Source: Lentisphaeria bacterium (lineage in GTDB: Bacteria; Verrucomicrobiota; Lentisphaeria; Oligosphaerales; Oligosphaeraceae). Taken from it: a stretch of DNA of 22,387 nucleotides. Made by a program: the position numbers and the translations under genes. A model generated the notes under the pieces. It saw only the letters and a list, made by a program, of their open reading frames with translations, had not been told where the DNA came from and made no database searches. Position 1 is the first letter of the stretch; each line of letters begins with the position of its first letter. Of the stretch, positions 1-7,595 are shown one piece after another. The stretch spans positions 1 to 22,387 of the forward strand of contig JAEDMH010000023.1 in NCBI GenBank assembly GCA_016303095.1, in the 5' to 3' direction.

Positions 1-8
1 TATAAATC

Positions 9-39
9 CTTGATTTTCTAGGACTTATAGAATATCAAG
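9..39 (-). terminator. Hairpin downstream of the acyl-CoA synthetase gene
   Basis: Positions 9-20 pair with 28-39: a 12-bp stem with one T/T mismatch and a 7-base loop. It lies about 30 bases past the stop codon of the minus-strand acyl-CoA synthetase gene. Read on the minus strand it is followed only by a short, imperfect T/A-rich tract (GATTTATA). It is probably the transcription end of that gene, but the poly-U tract is weak. Confidence 0.45.
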
Positions 40-68
40 CTTTCCCGTTCTCTTCCTGCCCCGATGTT

Positions 69-1715
69 TTATCCCTTGGGGGTCAGTTCGTTCTGTTGGG
101 CCACCAGTTGATCTGCGCCATACATTTTGCGCAGTTTAGGCTTTTCGATCTTTCCCGTGGGATTTCGGGGCACGGGAGCGAAGATGAAGCGTCGTGGGCG
201 CTGATATCGGGGGAGTCCCAGGCAGAATTGTTCCGCCTGTTGTTCCGTGAGGGTGGCACCGGGCTTCACCTCGATGATGGCGGCGGCAATTTCTCCCAGG
301 CGGGCGTCCGGGAGTCCGATGACCGCCACATCCTTGATGGCGTCGTTTTTCCGAAGGAAATCCTCGATTTGCACCGGATAGAGATTCTCGCCGCCGGTGA
401 TAATGACATCCTTCTTTCTGTCTACCAGATAAATGAAGCCATCTTCCGATTCCTTGGCCATGTCGCCGGTATACAGCCATCCGTCTTGGAGAACCTCCCG
501 GGTGGCCTTTTCATCCTTGTAGTATCCCCGCATGACCCCGTCTCCCTTGAGGGCCAGTTCCCCCACTTGTCCTCGAGGCACCACCTGATGTTTTTCGTCC
601 ACGATCTTTGTCTGCCAGCCGTAGCCGGGGATGCCGATGGCGCCCACATGATCCTCGTTTTCCATGCCCAGATGGACGGCGCCCGGACCGGTGGATTCGC
701 TGAGGCCGTAGTTGGTATCGTATTGGTGGTTGGGGAACACCTTTTTCCAGCGATGAATCAGACTGGGAGGCACGGGCTGCGCTCCAATGTGCATCAGGCG
801 CCACTGGCTGAGATGGTAATGGCTCAATTCAATCTCTCCCCGTTCAATGGCATCCAGGATATCCTGGGCCCAGGGCACCAGGAGCCAGACGATGGTGCAT
901 CGCTCCTGGGAAACCGTCCGGATGATCCATTCCGGCTTGACCCCCTTCAGCAACACCGCCTTGCCCCCCACGAGGAAACTTCCGAACCAATGCATCTTCG
1001 CCCCCGTATGGTAGAGGGGGGGAATGCAGAGGAAGACATCCTCCCGGGTCTGCTGGTGGTGGTTCTGCTCCACCCGGCAGGCATGGACGAGGCTGCGATG
1101 GGGGTGGACGATGGCCTTGGGAAATCCAGTGGTGCCGCTGGAGAAGTAGATGGCGGCGGGATCCTCGTCGGCGAGGGCGACTCCTGGGGGTTCCGGGGAG
1201 CAGTGGGAGACCAAGCTGTAGTAGGGTTCGGCGAAGGTGGGGCAATCGCCGCCCACGTAGAGGAGCGTGCAGGGTCGGGGAAGATGGTCGCAGATGGTCT
1301 CCACCCGTCCGATGAACTCCGGGCCGAATATCAGGACATCCACATCCGCCAAATCCAGGCAATAGCGGATTTCCTCGGGGGTGTAGCGGAAATTCAGGGG
1401 GACGGCCATGCATCCGCTTTTCAGGACCCCGAAGTAGATGGGGAGCCATTCCAGGCAGTTCATCAGGAGGATGCCTACCTTGGCGCCCCGGGGAAGTCGG
1501 CGGGTCAGCAGGAAGTTGGCCAGGCGGTTGGCCTTCTCGTTGAACTGGGCCCAGGTCATTTCCGAGCGGAAGGAATCCACGGGACTGGATTCGATGAGGG
1601 AATACTCGCGCCAGGAGGCGTGGCGCTTCTCCATCTCCTGGGGATTGATCTCCACCAGGGCGACTTCCGGACCATACTTCCGGGCATTCTCTTCCAAAAT
1701 CTCCGTAATGGGCAT
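69..1715 (-). CDS. AMP-forming acyl-CoA synthetase (fatty acid-CoA ligase family)
   Basis: This 548-residue protein belongs to the ANL adenylate-forming superfamily. It activates a carboxylic acid with ATP to an acyl-AMP and then forms the CoA thioester. Visible motifs: the phosphate-binding loop SSGTTGFPK (192-200), NYGLSEST near 335-342, the YTGD motif (415-418), the hinge DRKKD (432-436), GGENLYP (441-447) and the C-terminal PTGKIEK with catalytic Lys522. Length and motif order are normal for medium- or long-chain acyl-CoA ligases, but the acid substrate cannot be read from sequence. The ATG has an AGGAG seven bases upstream. No signal peptide is visible, so it should be cytoplasmic or membrane-associated. 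A strong hairpin separates it from the sigma factor genes upstream, so it is probably its own transcript. Confidence 0.9.
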   Translation of the reverse strand: MPITEILEENARKYGPEVALVEINPQEMEKRHASWREYSLIESSPVDSFRSEMTWAQFNEKANRLANFLLTRRLPRGAKVGILLMNCLEWLPIYFGVLKSGCMAVPLNFRYTPEEIRYCLDLADVDVLIFGPEFIGRVETICDHLPRPCTLLYVGGDCPTFAEPYYSLVSHCSPEPPGVALADEDPAAIYFSSGTTGFPKAIVHPHRSLVHACRVEQNHHQQTREDVFLCIPPLYHTGAKMHWFGSFLVGGKAVLLKGVKPEWIIRTVSQERCTIVWLLVPWAQDILDAIERGEIELSHYHLSQWRLMHIGAQPVPPSLIHRWKKVFPNHQYDTNYGLSESTGPGAVHLGMENEDHVGAIGIPGYGWQTKIVDEKHQVVPRGQVGELALKGDGVMRGYYKDEKATREVLQDGWLYTGDMAKESEDGFIYLVDRKKDVIITGGENLYPVQIEDFLRKNDAIKDVAVIGLPDARLGEIAAAIIEVKPGATLTEQQAEQFCLGLPRYQRPRRFIFAPVPRNPTGKIEKPKLRKMYGADQLVAQQNELTPKG

Positions 1716-1815
1716 GACGGTGCTCCTATTGTCCTTGGGAAAGGGTCAGGGTCCCGGGGCGATTCCTCCTGCCTTAGGGAAAAAAGCCGGGAGACGCCCC
1801 CCAGGGGAAACCAAT

Positions 1816-1843
1816 GGCCCGGCAGAGGGAAGTCTGCCGGGCC
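1816..1843 (-). terminator. Strong hairpin ending the sigma factor operon
   Basis: A perfect 11-bp GC-rich stem (1816-1826 with 1833-1843) with a 6-base loop starts eight bases after the stop codon of the downstream sigma gene on the minus strand. The bases after it on that strand (ATTGGTTT) are only moderately T-rich. I read it as the transcription terminator of the two-sigma operon; an RNA-stabilising 3' hairpin is the alternative. Confidence 0.65.
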
Positions 1844-1851
1844 TGCCTGGG

Positions 1852-2718
1852 TTAATAATCGTCGTCCTCATCCATGGCGGCCTCGTTGGCCACCTCTTCA
1901 ATGGATTTCTGTTCCTCAATGGCGGAACGAAGGCGCTCCAATGCCTGGTTCTGAATCTGGCGCACCCGCTCCCGGGTGCGTCCGATGATGTGGGAAACCT
2001 CCTCCAGGGTCTTGGGCTTCTGTCCGTCCAGGCCAAAGCGCAACTTCAGAATCACCCGCTCCCGCTCCGGCAGCTTGCTGACCATCTGCATCATCAGGGA
2101 CAGGGTCTCGTCATCCTGGATAATGTCATTGGGAGCAATGGTCTTGTCGTCGGGAATGATATCCTTGAACTCCCCTTCCGCCCCATTCTGGATGGGGTCG
2201 AAGAGGGAGATGGTGCTGGCCTTGCCCTGGCGCAGGCCGGTGACCGTGCGCTCCGTCAAGTTGATCTCGTTGGCGATCTCCTTGTCCGTGGGTTCCCGGC
2301 CCAAAGTCTGCATCAAGCGCGCCTTGGCATTCTGGATCTTGCCGATCTTGCTGGCGGACTGGACGGGAATGCGGATGGTGCGGGCCTGGTTGGCCAGGGC
2401 ACGGCGCATGGACTGCTTGATCCACCAGGCCGCATAGCTGGAGAGTTTGGCGCCCCGGGCGGGATCGAACTTCTCCACCGCCCGCATCAGCCCAATGTTC
2501 CCCTCGCTGATCAAGTCCAGAAGAGGGAGTCCCAGGCCCTTGAAGTCATGGGCGATCTTCACCACCAGGCGGAGATTGCTGTTGATCAGCGTGGCCCTGG
2601 CCTCCTTGTCCCCCTTGGCAATGCGCTTGGCCAGCTGCGCCTCCTCCTCCGGATTCACCAGGCGAAACTGGCCAATGCTCTGCATATAGAGCTTCATGGT
2701 ATCATTGTCGGAAATCAT
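1852..2718 (-). CDS. Sigma-70 family RNA polymerase sigma factor (RpoD-like, downstream copy)
   Basis: This 288-residue sigma factor has regions 1.2 through 4.2 but no region 1.1. Region 2 covers about 38-118 and includes FDPARGAKLSSYAAWWIKQ (84-102) and the QARTIRIP segment (111-118). Region 3 follows, with a helix-turn-helix-like stretch at 144-164. Region 4 carries LPERERVILKLRFGL (216-230) and TLEEVSHIIGRTRERVRQI (237-255). The tail (271-288) is acidic. It should direct RNA polymerase to -10/-35 promoters. The His and Glu that in E. coli RpoD region 3.0 contact an extended -10 (VHMIE) are replaced here (VQSAS). The ATG overlaps the stop of the upstream paralogue as ATGA (2715-2718), so translation is probably coupled. 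Its close match to QARTIRIP makes it the better candidate for the main housekeeping sigma, though that is inference. Confidence 0.93.
   Translation of the reverse strand: MISDNDTMKLYMQSIGQFRLVNPEEEAQLAKRIAKGDKEARATLINSNLRLVVKIAHDFKGLGLPLLDLISEGNIGLMRAVEKFDPARGAKLSSYAAWWIKQSMRRALANQARTIRIPVQSASKIGKIQNAKARLMQTLGREPTDKEIANEINLTERTVTGLRQGKASTISLFDPIQNGAEGEFKDIIPDDKTIAPNDIIQDDETLSLMMQMVSKLPERERVILKLRFGLDGQKPKTLEEVSHIIGRTRERVRQIQNQALERLRSAIEEQKSIEEVANEAAMDEDDDY
2395..2442. repeat. 48-bp exact repeat shared by the two sigma genes (copy 1)
   Basis: These 48 bases are identical to 3345-3392, offset by 950 bases. Both copies encode the WWIKQSMRRAL part of region 2.4, including synonymous positions. 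This reflects tandem duplication, with strong constraint or gene conversion. Confidence 0.9.
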
Positions 2719-3668
2719 TCTTGCTTTCCCTCGGTTGCAACTCCCAAAGCGGGCTTATGTCTATTCCTCTCGTGTTCGGTGGTGCGAGCCACCATATTCT
2801 CCAGAAGTTCGGCGACGCGGCGGTTGGAGCTCCCGCCGTGGAAAAATTCCTCCCGGGACTCTTCGTTGATGAGGGTGCGCAGGGCCATGAGGGCCTGGTT
2901 TTGAATCTGGCGCACCCGTTCCCGGGTGAGATGAATCATGTCGGAGACCCTCTCCAGGGTGCAGGGGGTTCCTGTGGTCAAGCCAAAGCGGAGATCCAGA
3001 ATCTGCCGTTCCCGCTCGTCCAAGCTGGCCAGCAGCGTCTGCAGCACATCCATCATCTCCGCGTCGTCCAGGATGTGATCCGGGGTCACCGTGGACTCGT
3101 CCGCCAGCACGTCGGTCAACTCCCCGTCCATTCCCGGCTGCAGGGGAGCCTGGAGGGAGACGGTGGTGGAGCGCCCTACCCGGAGACCATTCACCGTGCG
3201 TTCCGTCAGGTTGGAGGCGGCGGCAATCTCCTTGGCGGTGGGGGAACGGCCCAGTTCCTGGGTGAGACGGGCCTCCGCCGCATGAATCTTCACCATCTTC
3301 ATGGCCGACTGGGTGGGCACCCGGATGATGGGCGCCTGATTGGACAGGGCACGGCGCATGGACTGCTTGATCCACCAGGCCGCATAGCTGGAAAGCTTCG
3401 CTCCCTTGGCAGGATCAAATTTCTCCACCGCCCGCATCAGCCCAATGTTGCCTTCGCTGATCAAATCCAGCAAGGGCAACCCGCGCCCCTTGAAGTCATG
3501 GGCAATCTTCACCACAAGGCGAAGATTGGCCTTGATCAGGATCTCCCGGGCCTTGTCGTCCCCTGCCGCAATCCGCTTCGCCAACTCCACCTCCTCGGCA
3601 GGGGTCACGCGACGGTACTGCATGATGTTCTGCATGTAAAGCTTGAGGGTATCGTTGTCGGAAATCAC
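2715..3668 (-). CDS. Sigma-70 family RNA polymerase sigma factor (upstream paralogue)
   Basis: This protein has 317 residues if translated from the GTG at 3668-3666, which has GGGAG eight bases upstream. From there it aligns without gaps to the first residue of the downstream sigma factor (ISDNDT-KLYMQ). An in-frame start further upstream would add 46 residues that look like translated leader, so I prefer the GTG. Regions 1.2, 2, 3 and 4 are present: AKGAKLSSYAAWWIKQ (87-102), LDERERQILDLRFGL near 216-230 and TRERVRQIQNQAL in region 4.2. It differs from its neighbour at 111-118, where QARTIRIP becomes QAPIIRVP, and in the first region 4.2 helix. It ends in a 45-residue tail unlike that of the neighbour. 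The two genes overlap by four bases and form an operon. It is probably an alternative or modified primary sigma factor. Confidence 0.9.
   Translation of the reverse strand: MISDNDTLKLYMQNIMQYRRVTPAEEVELAKRIAAGDDKAREILIKANLRLVVKIAHDFKGRGLPLLDLISEGNIGLMRAVEKFDPAKGAKLSSYAAWWIKQSMRRALSNQAPIIRVPTQSAMKMVKIHAAEARLTQELGRSPTAKEIAAASNLTERTVNGLRVGRSTTVSLQAPLQPGMDGELTDVLADESTVTPDHILDDAEMMDVLQTLLASLDERERQILDLRFGLTTGTPCTLERVSDMIHLTRERVRQIQNQALMALRTLINEESREEFFHGGSSNRRVAELLENMVARTTEHERNRHKPALGVATEGKQE
3345..3392. repeat. 48-bp exact repeat shared by the two sigma genes (copy 2)
   Basis: Identical to 2395-2442. It lies in the region 2.4 coding segment of the upstream sigma paralogue. Confidence 0.9.
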
Positions 3669-4077
3669 AGCTGGTACTCCCAAAAGGGGTTGCGTGAACA
3701 ACTTCCCGGGATGCACCCTTCGCCTCCGAAAGCCAGGAGCCCACAAGACGCCTGAGTCCGCAAGAGAAGGATCCACACAGGGACGGTTCCCCACAATGGC
3801 TTGCACTTCACGTATTCTTCTATGAACGAACGGGAACTTCTGTTTATTGACAGAAAGGGAGGATTTTTCAAAAAAAACGTCGATTTTGTCCTGTTTTCTC
3901 CCCTTTCTCTCGGTTTCTGTCCTTTTCTTACAGGATTTTTTTCTCGGGTCATGGGGCGCCCCTTTGGGTGCAAAAATATATCATACTGGCTTTCAGAAGG
4001 TTACAATACACCAAGCCCATCTTGGAGACTTCCGGGAGAGGAGGGGTGGGAAGAAGGAGGAGACGGTGGGGAGAGGC
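3669..4077. other. Divergent intergenic region between the sigma operon and the small basic protein gene
   Basis: No convincing gene is present. Reading frames across it are low-complexity or are upstream extensions of the sigma gene. It must hold the sigma operon promoter. The best minus-strand candidate is a TATGAT at 3985-3980 with TATTGT 17 bases upstream (4008-4003). That is a weak match and would give a leader of about 300 bases. A TTGACA is present on the plus strand at 3847-3852, but no good -10 follows it. Positions 3880-3945 are strikingly pyrimidine-rich on the plus strand. Confidence 0.4.
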
Positions 4078-4105
4078 TTGCAGAATGTCCTTGCCTGCTT
4101 ATAGT
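4078..4105 (+). promoter_or_regulatory. Probable promoter of the small basic protein gene
   Basis: TATAGT (4100-4105) matches five of six bases of the bacterial -10 consensus. A poor TTGCAG (4078-4083) lies 16 bases upstream. Transcription would start near 4112, giving a leader of about 56 bases before the ATG at 4168. Confidence 0.45.
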
Positions 4106-4167
4106 ATGCCTTCTGACCATGTCACTCTTCTCCTTACCTCATTCCCTCTCATTTTCAGGAGTACACC

Positions 4168-4323
4168 ATGTCCGTTCATCCCAGCCTTAAGACCAAGGGT
4201 TCCGTCAGCGAGAAACGCAATGTTTTGAAGCGCTTCGAGCGCGTGGACAAGTTGAAGAAGGAAGGCCGTCTCAAGGATGGCGACAAGGTCTGGGGTCTTC
4301 CGAAGACCAAGCCCGAGGCATAA
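4168..4323 (+). CDS. PVC-type small basic protein
   Basis: This 51-residue, Lys/Arg-rich protein starts MSVHPSLK, has a central KRNVLKRFERVDKLKKEG and ends in VWGLPKTKPEA. I recognise the layout (HPSLK, a basic helix, then GLPK) as that of the small basic protein family described from Chlamydiae, Verrucomicrobia and Lentisphaerae (TIGR04137 as I recall). Its function is not established; the charge suggests RNA or ribosome association, which is inference. An ideal AGGAG lies six bases before the ATG. A -10-like TATAGT sits about 60 bases upstream and a strong terminator follows, so it is a monocistronic and probably highly expressed gene. It is the best taxonomic marker in the window. Confidence 0.85.
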   Translation: MSVHPSLKTKGSVSEKRNVLKRFERVDKLKKEGRLKDGDKVWGLPKTKPEA

Positions 4324-4360
4324 GGGTTCGTCCTTCCTCGGATCTCCGGGGAGCGTCCCC

Positions 4361-4388
4361 TCTTCCCCTGGGGAGGGGAAGATTTTTT
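4361..4388 (+). terminator. Rho-independent terminator after the small basic protein gene
   Basis: CTTCCCCT (4362-4369) and AGGGGAAG (4374-4381) form a perfect 8-bp stem, nine with the flanking T-A pair. The loop is GGGG and six T residues follow (4383-4388). It sits 38 bases after the stop codon and separates this gene from nifU. Confidence 0.85.
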
Positions 4389-4489
4389 CCCTTCCCTGTT
4401 CTGGGTTATCTTCTTCCACCGCATCCGCCTTGCCCGTCCCTGGTGTGATGCGGTTTTTCCATATTAGACGCCAAAGGAGTCTCCTTCGC

Positions 4490-5398
4490 ATGTGGAACTA
4501 CACCGATAAAGTCAAGGACCACTTCCAGAATCCCCGGAACGTGGGCGTTTTGCCAGATGCCGATGGCATTGGGGAAGTGGGAAACATCATTTGCGGCGAT
4601 GCCATGAAGCTTTCCGTGAAGCTCACGGAGGATCGGAAGCGCATTGCCGACGCCCGGTTTCAGACCTTTGGTTGCGCCAGCGCCATTGCCAGCGCCAGCG
4701 CCCTCACGGAAATCCTGAAGGGCAAGACGGTGGAGGAAGCCTCCCGTCTCACCAACCAGGACATTGCCGACTACCTGGGGTCTCTCCCCGAGGCCAAGAT
4801 GCACTGCTCCGTCATGGGCATGGAGGCCTTCCAGGCCGCCTTGGCGGACATGCGGAAGAAGCATCCGGAATACAACCTTCCTGGAGGGGAGGAGGCGGAG
4901 GGGGAAGACCGGGTGGTGTGCCAGTGCTTCCAGGTCACCGAGGGGAAGATCCGGGAAGTGGTGCGCCTCAATCATCTCACCACCCTGGAGCAAGTGACCT
5001 ACTACACCAAGGCGGGTGGGGGATGCGGAGGATGCCTGGAGGAGATCCAGAAGATCCTGGAGGACGAGTTGAAGCGGGCGGGAGCCACCCCTGCGGCCTC
5101 CTCTCCTGCGGCAACTCCCTCCCCCATCGCCAAGACCGTGAAGGAAAACGTGGGCCCTCTCACGCCCTTTCAGAAGATGCGCATGATCCAGGAGACCTTT
5201 GACGCCATCATCCGCCCGGGACTCCAGGCAGACGGAGGCGACGCCGAATTGGTGGATGTGAGCGACGACAAGGTGCTCATCCGGCTCCAGGGCCATTGCG
5301 CCACCTGCGCTTTGGCGGACAAGACCATAGAGCACTGGATCGAGGCGAAGCTCCGGGAAAAGGTCTCCGCCGCCATCACCGTTTCCGCCGTGAAGTAG
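4490..5398 (+). CDS. nifU: NifU-type Fe-S cluster assembly scaffold
   Basis: This 302-residue protein has the full three-domain architecture of nitrogen-fixation-type NifU. The N-terminal IscU-like scaffold carries Cys35 (NIICGD), Cys62 (FGCASA) and Cys106 (MHCSVMG). The central Bfd-like [2Fe-2S] domain has Cys144 and Cys146 (VVCQCFQV) plus Cys179 and Cys182 (GGGCGGC). An Ala/Pro linker near 198-213 leads to the C-terminal NifU domain with GHCATC (Cys270, Cys273). All expected ligands are present. It accepts sulfur from NifS, assembles clusters and transfers them to apoproteins. AAAGGAGT precedes the ATG by nine bases; an in-frame upstream extension is rejected because it runs through the terminator. 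nifS follows 70 bases downstream. No nitrogenase genes are visible, so a general Fe-S maturation role is likely. Confidence 0.95.
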   Translation: MWNYTDKVKDHFQNPRNVGVLPDADGIGEVGNIICGDAMKLSVKLTEDRKRIADARFQTFGCASAIASASALTEILKGKTVEEASRLTNQDIADYLGSLPEAKMHCSVMGMEAFQAALADMRKKHPEYNLPGGEEAEGEDRVVCQCFQVTEGKIREVVRLNHLTTLEQVTYYTKAGGGCGGCLEEIQKILEDELKRAGATPAASSPAATPSPIAKTVKENVGPLTPFQKMRMIQETFDAIIRPGLQADGGDAELVDVSDDKVLIRLQGHCATCALADKTIEHWIEAKLREKVSAAITVSAVK

Positions 5399-5468
5399 CC
5401 CCGGGGTTCGCCCTAGGGCAGAGTTTTCTCGTTCCCAGGGGAGTTTCCCTCCCCTTTGCCTTCCCGCC

Positions 5469-6647
5469 ATGTCCCAGCCGATTCTCTATCTGGATAACAA
5501 CGCCACCACCTGCGTGGCGCCGGAGGTCTTCCAGGCGATGGCCCCCTATCTGCAGCAGGAATACGCCAATCCCTCCAGCGTGTATCCCTTCGCCGGCGCC
5601 CCCGCCGCCGCCCTGGAGCATGCCCGGGAGCAGTTGGCCGCCCTTCTGGGGGCGACTCCCGGGGAGATCGTCTTCACCAGCTGCGGAAGCGAATCCGACA
5701 ATGCCGCCCTGCGCAGCGCCTTCAAGACGCAAGCGGGGCGACGCAATCTGGTCACCACCTGCGTAGAGCACCCGGCCGTTCTCAACACCTGCCGGGATCT
5801 GGCGGAATACGCCGGCGTCCATGTGGACTATCTCAGCGTGGACAGCCAGGGAAGGATTGACCTGGACGAAGCCCGGGCCCTGATCACCGAGGAGACCGCC
5901 CTGGTCTCCGTCATGTTCGCCAACAACGAAACGGGCAACATCTATCCCATCCGGGAGCTCTCCCAGATCGCCCACGCCAAGGGGGCGCTCTTCCACACCG
6001 ACGCCGTCCAGGCCATCGGGAAGATTCCCATGGATCTCCAAAGGGATCTCACGGAGGTGGACTTCCTGTCCCTCTCCGGACACAAATTCCATGCTCCCAA
6101 GGGCGTGGGGGTGCTTTACCGCCGCCAGTTCGTCCCCTTCGCCCCCTATCTGACGGGGGGACACCAGGAGCATATGCTCCGGGCGGGCACGGAAAACGTG
6201 GCCTCCATCGTGGGCCTGGGGAAGGCCGCGGAACTGGCCATGGCCCACCTGGAGGAGGAGAATGGGCGGGTCAAGGCACTGCGGGACCGCCTCCAGGAGG
6301 GGCTGTTGGCCACCTGTCCCGACGCCATGGTGAACGGGGACCTGGAGCACCGGCTCCCCAACACCCTCAATATCTGCTTCAAATACATCGAAGGGGAGTC
6401 CATCCTCCTGCGCCTTTGGGACCGGGCCCGGGTCTGCGCCTCCTCTGGCAGCGCCTGCACCACAGGCTCCCTGGAACCCTCCCATGTGCTTCGAGCCATG
6501 GGGCTGGACTACAAGGCCCTTCATGGCACAGTGCGCCTGAGCCTCTCCCGGTATAACACGGAGGAAGAGATTGACACCGTCCTGGAGATCATGCCGCCCA
6601 TCATTCGGAATCTCCGGGAGCTGTCCCCCTTTGGCCGGGAGGAATAA
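5469..6647 (+). CDS. nifS: NifS-type cysteine desulfurase
   Basis: This 392-residue, fold-type I PLP enzyme removes sulfur from L-cysteine and passes it as a persulfide to NifU. Visible features: YLDNNATT (7-14), CVEHPAV with the ring-stacking His101, HTDAVQ with Asp178, SGHKFHAPKG with PLP Lys206, RAGTEN (238-243) and the active-site loop SSGSACTTGS with catalytic Cys330. The short, Ser-rich Cys loop is the group I (NifS/IscS) type, not the SufS type. Length is normal for NifS (about 400 residues). No clear Shine-Dalgarno precedes the ATG, so translation may depend on nifU upstream. prmA starts six bases after the stop, which indicates one transcript. Confidence 0.95.
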   Translation: MSQPILYLDNNATTCVAPEVFQAMAPYLQQEYANPSSVYPFAGAPAAALEHAREQLAALLGATPGEIVFTSCGSESDNAALRSAFKTQAGRRNLVTTCVEHPAVLNTCRDLAEYAGVHVDYLSVDSQGRIDLDEARALITEETALVSVMFANNETGNIYPIRELSQIAHAKGALFHTDAVQAIGKIPMDLQRDLTEVDFLSLSGHKFHAPKGVGVLYRRQFVPFAPYLTGGHQEHMLRAGTENVASIVGLGKAAELAMAHLEEENGRVKALRDRLQEGLLATCPDAMVNGDLEHRLPNTLNICFKYIEGESILLRLWDRARVCASSGSACTTGSLEPSHVLRAMGLDYKALHGTVRLSLSRYNTEEEIDTVLEIMPPIIRNLRELSPFGREE

Positions 6648-6653
6648 TCGTCC

Positions 6654-7589
6654 ATGCCTTCCCTTCCTCCGCCGGTGATTCCGGACACCCCCATCCACGC
6701 CGTGGAAATCCAGACCCCGAACCAGGACGTGGCCGTTCTGGGGGAGTTGCTGGCCACGTTGGATCTTCCCCCCCAGGCCCTTTCCAGTTATGAGGATTGG
6801 GAGACGGGAAAGGGGACCACTTTTGTGCTCTGCGACACTCCGGCGGAGCAGGCGGCCGCCCGCTCCCAGGTGGAGGCCCTTCTTGCCCAATGGGGCTCCC
6901 TTCTCTCCGCCCCGCCCCTGGCCATCCGAGGCAGGGAAATTCAGCGGGAGGACTGGGCGGAAAGTTGGAAGAAGTATTTCCATCCTTTCCGGGCCAGCCG
7001 ACGCCTGGTGATCAAGCCCAGCTGGGAGGAGTGCCAGACCGGCCCCGGGGATCTTCTTCTGGAAATCGATCCCGGCATGTGCTTTGGCACCGGTTCCCAT
7101 GGCACCACCCGGGGATGCCTGGAGTTCTTGGATGAGCTGGCCGACGACGCCCTGCCCCAACGTCCCCGCACCCTCATTGATGCCGGATGCGGCTCCGGCA
7201 TCCTCACCCTGGCCGCCCTGAAGCTGGGCTATGGCCCTGTTTTCGCCTTCGACTACGATCCCCAGGCGATCCTGGTGGCCCGGGAAAATTTTCAGCGGGC
7301 GGGAGTGACGGAGGCCCAGGTGACCCTGAGGCAAGGGGATGTGCACGAGCTGTCGGTGCCCTTTGCCGGGGATCTGGTGCTGGCCAACATTCTGGCTCCC
7401 ATCCTCTTGGAGGCCAGGGAGAATCTGGTGTCCATGGTGCGTCCCGGCGGGCTCCTTGTGCTTTCCGGGATTCTCTCCAGCCAATATCCCCATCTCCGGG
7501 AGGCCTTTCTCGCGCTGGGGCTGGAGGAGCGGGAAAACCGCACCCTGGCGGAGTGGACCAGCGGGCTCTTCCGCCGGAAGGAGGTCTAG
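6654..7589 (+). CDS. prmA: Ribosomal protein L11 methyltransferase
   Basis: This 311-residue, SAM-dependent methyltransferase is predicted to trimethylate ribosomal protein L11. The N-terminal half is a substrate-recognition domain that leads into REDWAESWKKYFHPF (98-112), a hallmark of PrmA. Then come DPGMCFGTGSHGTT (139-152), the SAM motif DAGCGSGIL (176-184), FDYDP (199-203) and LANILAPI (243-250), the PrmA version of motif IV. The last part, with RPGGLLVLSGIL, completes the Rossmann fold. Length is slightly above E. coli PrmA (293). GGAGGAA at the end of nifS serves as the ribosome binding site, and the stop lies six bases before the transporter gene, so all are co-transcribed. Modification of L11 is known to be dispensable in several bacteria. 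Confidence 0.92.
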   Translation: MPSLPPPVIPDTPIHAVEIQTPNQDVAVLGELLATLDLPPQALSSYEDWETGKGTTFVLCDTPAEQAAARSQVEALLAQWGSLLSAPPLAIRGREIQREDWAESWKKYFHPFRASRRLVIKPSWEECQTGPGDLLLEIDPGMCFGTGSHGTTRGCLEFLDELADDALPQRPRTLIDAGCGSGILTLAALKLGYGPVFAFDYDPQAILVARENFQRAGVTEAQVTLRQGDVHELSVPFAGDLVLANILAPILLEARENLVSMVRPGGLLVLSGILSSQYPHLREAFLALGLEERENRTLAEWTSGLFRRKEV

Positions 7590-7595
7590 GGTTCC

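Noticed and set aside
96..3755. Long plus-strand open frames opposite the acyl-CoA synthetase and both sigma genes (96-1988, 1438-2904, 2721-3755)
   Set aside because: These are shadows of the conserved minus-strand genes and carry no family motif.
3669..3806. Upstream extension of the first sigma gene by 46 codons
   Set aside because: The added residues do not resemble sigma region 1.1. The GTG at 3668 has a good ribosome binding site and aligns exactly with the start of the paralogue.
3801..4228. Open frames in the divergent intergenic region
   Set aside because: Low complexity, overlapping one another and the small basic protein gene, with no ribosome binding site.
4490..6647. A nitrogen fixation cluster
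   Set aside because: Only nifU and nifS are present. The following genes are prmA and a transporter, and no nitrogenase or cofactor gene is in the window.
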